Assembly (NCBI RefSeq): GCF_003957745.1
Contig: NZ_CP020373.1
Span: 2,837,501 to 2,901,500 of the forward strand
Reading direction: 5' to 3'
DNA from: Shewanella khirikhana
GTDB taxonomy: Bacteria > Pseudomonadota > Gammaproteobacteria > Enterobacterales > Shewanellaceae
DNA: 64,000 nucleotides
The translations under genes were made by a program, and so were the position numbers. Each line of letters begins with the position of its first letter. Position 1 is the stretch's first letter. Shown piece by piece: positions 61,902-64,000 of the stretch. Below the pieces are notes generated by a model. It was not told the origin of the DNA, did not search any database, and saw only the letters and a list, made by a program, of their open reading frames with translations.

Positions 61902-62330
61902 GATGACCTCGTATCCACTTGATTATTATGTTTATTAATGTTTACCGATTGTCAGACGCGGCATCACGTCTGCGTTCCGCCCAAGGCGTTGGCTCGCCAC
62001 CCTACGCCAGCTGCTGCCCACCGGCGGAGCACTTATGTCTTGTGCTCTATATAAGTGGCGTTGCAGCTATTTATAGAGGAACTGCAACCAAACAGCAGTA
62101 AAAGTGCGGGGATTTACGCCCCTGCGCCGGATCCCCTCTCAAAAGGGAGGCGCAAAAGCCTTTGGTGCCAGATTACGCGCAGCCCTTACTTATTTCAATA
62201 TTTTTTACAAAAGCAGCTTTTTTGGCACAAATAAATGCACAAAGGTATTCCATGTTCATTATTTCTGACATAGCATAGCGAATATTAACCACCCCAAAAC
62301 CCATATAATCATCAGGATCAAGGTAAATGT
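61902..62330. other. Divergent puuC/bauA intergenic region with dense hairpins
   Basis: 429 bp without a gene. Successive inverted repeats: CAGACG / CGTCTG (61953-61958, 61967-61972); nested GGCGT-TGGC / GCCA-ACGCC (61985-62008); CACTTAT / ATAAGTG (62030-62036, 62051-62057); GTTGCAG / CTGCAAC (62060-62066, 62082-62088); and a weaker GGCGC / GTGCC (62149-62169). Downstream are AT-rich promoter-like sequence and a PuuR-box-like site (62253-62264). Near puuC, TGTTTATTAATG (61929-61940) is a weaker version of that site. Confidence 0.65.
62253..62264. promoter_or_regulatory. PuuR-box-like sequence upstream of the bauA-like gene
   Basis: TGTTCATTATTT is the exact reverse complement of AAATAATGAACA, the core seen upstream of puuB paralogue 1 and close to the E. 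coli PuuR site. It lies 67 bases before the start codon. Confidence 0.55.
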
Positions 62331-63671
62331 ATGATCGACATCAGCGCATCTACAGGACACGACACACCATCCCTTGAGCATTACTGGATGCCGTTCACGG
62401 CAAACCGCCAGTTTAAGGCCAGCCCACGACTGCTGGCTGGTGCCGAAGGGATGTTTTATAAAGACGTTGACGGCAAGCCCGTACTCGACTCCACTGCCGG
62501 CCTCTGGTGCTGCAACGCAGGCCACGGCAGACAGAAGATCAGCGAAGCGGTCAGCCGCCAAATCCGCGAGCTCGACTATGCGCCGTCTTTCCAAATGGGC
62601 CACCCGCTCGCGTTTGAGCTGGCGAGCCGCCTCGCCGAGATAGCCCCGGCTGGTCTGAACCGCATCTTCTTTACCAACTCTGGCAGTGAGTCTGTCGATA
62701 CAGCGCTGAAAATGGCCCTGGCCTACCACAGAGCCAATGGCCAACCCACCCGTACCCGTTTCATTGGCCGCGAACTCGGCTACCACGGCGTAGGCTTTGG
62801 TGGCATCTCCGTTGGCGGTATCGGCAACAACCGCCGCACCTTCAGCCAGCAGTTGCTGCAGGGTGTGGATCACCTGCCCCATACGCTGGACATTGCCAAG
62901 AACGCGTTCTCGCGCGGCTTCCCGGCCCATGGTCTGGAAAAGGCCGAAGTGCTTGAGCAGCTGATCACTCTCCACGGCCCAGAGAACATCGCCGCGGTGA
63001 TTGTGGAACCCATGTCAGGCTCCGCCGGCGTAATTCTGCCTCCTGCTGGCTACCTCAAGCGTCTGCGTGACATCACACAGAAGTACGGCATCCTGCTGAT
63101 TTTCGACGAAGTTATTACCGGCTTTGGCCGTGTGGGCGACGCCTTTGCTTCCCAGCGCTGGGGAGTAACACCGGATCTGATGACCACCGCCAAGGCGCTG
63201 AACAACGGTGCCATCCCCATGGGCGCTGTGTTCGTGAGTCAGGATGTACATGATGCCTGCATGACCGGCCCCGAAGAGCTGATTGAATTCTTCCACGGTT
63301 ACACCTATTCGGGACACCCGGTAGCCGCCGCCGCCGCGCTGGCCACCCTGGATATCTATAAAGAAGAGCAACTGTTTGAGCGCACCAAAGAGCTGGAAGG
63401 CTACTGGGAAGATGCCGTCCACAGCCTCAGAGATCTGCCCAATGTGATTGACATCCGCAACATAGGTCTGGTGGCTGGCGTGCAGCTCGCCCCCAACGCC
63501 GAAGGCCCTGGCCGTCGCGGCTACAAGGTGTTCGAGCACTGCTTTAAGAACGGCACCCTGGTGCGTGTGACCGGCGACATCATCGCCATGTCTCCACCAC
63601 TGATTGTCGAAAAGCAACATATCGACCAGATGATCAATACCCTGGCAGATGCCATCAAGGCCATCGGCTGA
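62331..63671 (+). CDS. Omega-amino acid (beta-alanine)--pyruvate transaminase, BauA-like
   Basis: 446-residue class III aminotransferase. It opens SLEHYWMPFTANRQFKASPR, the pattern of omega-amino acid:pyruvate transaminases, with FFTNSGSESVDTALKMALAY, DEVITGFGRVGDAF and catalytic Lys in TTAKALNNGAIPMGA (about 285). In Pseudomonas BauA converts beta-alanine to malonate semialdehyde. The next gene, a malonate/methylmalonate semialdehyde dehydrogenase, fits that product. Substrate is inferred from context. Confidence 0.88.
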   Translation: MIDISASTGHDTPSLEHYWMPFTANRQFKASPRLLAGAEGMFYKDVDGKPVLDSTAGLWCCNAGHGRQKISEAVSRQIRELDYAPSFQMGHPLAFELASRLAEIAPAGLNRIFFTNSGSESVDTALKMALAYHRANGQPTRTRFIGRELGYHGVGFGGISVGGIGNNRRTFSQQLLQGVDHLPHTLDIAKNAFSRGFPAHGLEKAEVLEQLITLHGPENIAAVIVEPMSGSAGVILPPAGYLKRLRDITQKYGILLIFDEVITGFGRVGDAFASQRWGVTPDLMTTAKALNNGAIPMGAVFVSQDVHDACMTGPEELIEFFHGYTYSGHPVAAAAALATLDIYKEEQLFERTKELEGYWEDAVHSLRDLPNVIDIRNIGLVAGVQLAPNAEGPGRRGYKVFEHCFKNGTLVRVTGDIIAMSPPLIVEKQHIDQMINTLADAIKAIG

Positions 63672-63703
63672 AAAACAGAATTAATAGGTAGCCAAAGATA
63701 ACC

Positions 63704-64000
63704 ATGCAAAGCATTACTCATTTTGTAAACGGTCAGCACACTGCCAAGAGCGCCCGTACCCAATCAGTATTTGAACCCGCCACCGGTGAAGCACGCGCCG
63801 AAGTATCACTGGCCAGTGCCCAGGAAGTGAGCGACGCCATCGCCGTCGCCAAGGCCGCGTTCGAGAGCTGGTCACAGATGACCCCGCTTAACCGCGCCCG
63901 CATTCTGTTCAAGTTCAAGGCGCTGGTTGAAGCCAATATGGATGAACTGGCCGAGCTTATCACCCGCGAGCACGGCAAGGTGCTGGATGATGCCAAGGGC
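63704..64000 (+). CDS. mmsA: CoA-acylating methylmalonate-/malonate-semialdehyde dehydrogenase, 5' part
   Basis: The first 99 residues of an aldehyde dehydrogenase; the gene runs off the window. ITHFVNGQHTAKSARTQSVF and FEPATGEARAEVSLAS resemble the MmsA N-terminus, and LITREHGKVLDDAKG is conserved in the family. MmsA yields acetyl- or propionyl-CoA from malonate or methylmalonate semialdehyde. It begins 32 bases after the bauA-like stop, so the two form an operon for beta-alanine (and possibly valine) breakdown. Confidence 0.85.
   Translation, partial: MQSITHFVNGQHTAKSARTQSVFEPATGEARAEVSLASAQEVSDAIAVAKAAFESWSQMTPLNRARILFKFKALVEANMDELAELITREHGKVLDDAKG

Noticed and set aside
62222..62239. Sigma-54 promoter TTGGCAC...ATGCA before the bauA-like gene
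   Set aside because: The GG and GC elements are 11 bases apart instead of the strict 10, and the -12 element lacks TTGC.

Overview
The window looks like the chromosome of a free-living, motile gammaproteobacterium of the Shewanella type. This is inferred from the conserved bamD / rluD-pgeF-clpB block, a DUF4447 gene, several chemoreceptors and diguanylate cyclases, azurin, many TonB-dependent receptors, and moderately GC-rich coding sequence with clean rho-independent terminators. I see no phage, insertion sequence, CRISPR array or rRNA operon; the window is ordinary chromosome with dense regulation.

Layout. 1-6.0 kb: a DUF4124 gene, the heat-shock chaperone clpB behind a near-perfect sigma-32 promoter, pgeF, rluD, and divergent bamD. 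6.3-6.8 kb: tRNA-Phe and three near-identical tRNA-Leu(CAG). 6.9-12.8 kb: two chemoreceptors and a CHASE4 diguanylate cyclase, separated by a repeat-rich 695-bp gap. 13-20.4 kb: an ornithine cyclodeaminase-family gene, an ECF sigma / probable anti-sigma / DUF4097 operon, rsuA, an M13 lipoprotein peptidase, and a SUKH + DUF4447 pair. 20.5-32.3 kb: a TonB receptor divergent from a serine hydrolase, yehS-like, maeA, PAP2 phosphatase, a TPR-GGDEF protein, a periplasmic binding protein, queG and dodecin.

32.4-39.7 kb is a methionine/B12 region. metE and metR are divergent around MetJ and MetR boxes. An HDOD gene and an SGNH esterase follow, then a BtuB-like receptor behind a cobalamin riboswitch whose promoter itself carries a MetJ operator. 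39.7-45.6 kb: small envelope genes, azurin, a MOSC-reductase-ferredoxin fusion and a dCache-like chemoreceptor.

45.7-64.0 kb is a polyamine catabolic island. It encodes putrescine uptake (potFGHI), the gamma-glutamyl route (puuA, two puuB paralogues, puuC, puuD, regulator puuR), a direct putrescine transaminase (spuC-like), GABA catabolism (gabT, gabD), and a beta-alanine branch (bauA-like, mmsA, the last cut by the window edge). Together these would import putrescine and convert it to succinate; related C3 amines would end as acetyl-CoA. Shared palindromes and PuuR-box-like sequences lie upstream of several of these units.

Starts were chosen from ribosome-binding sites and signal peptides. 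Functions come from motif recognition by eye, without database searches.
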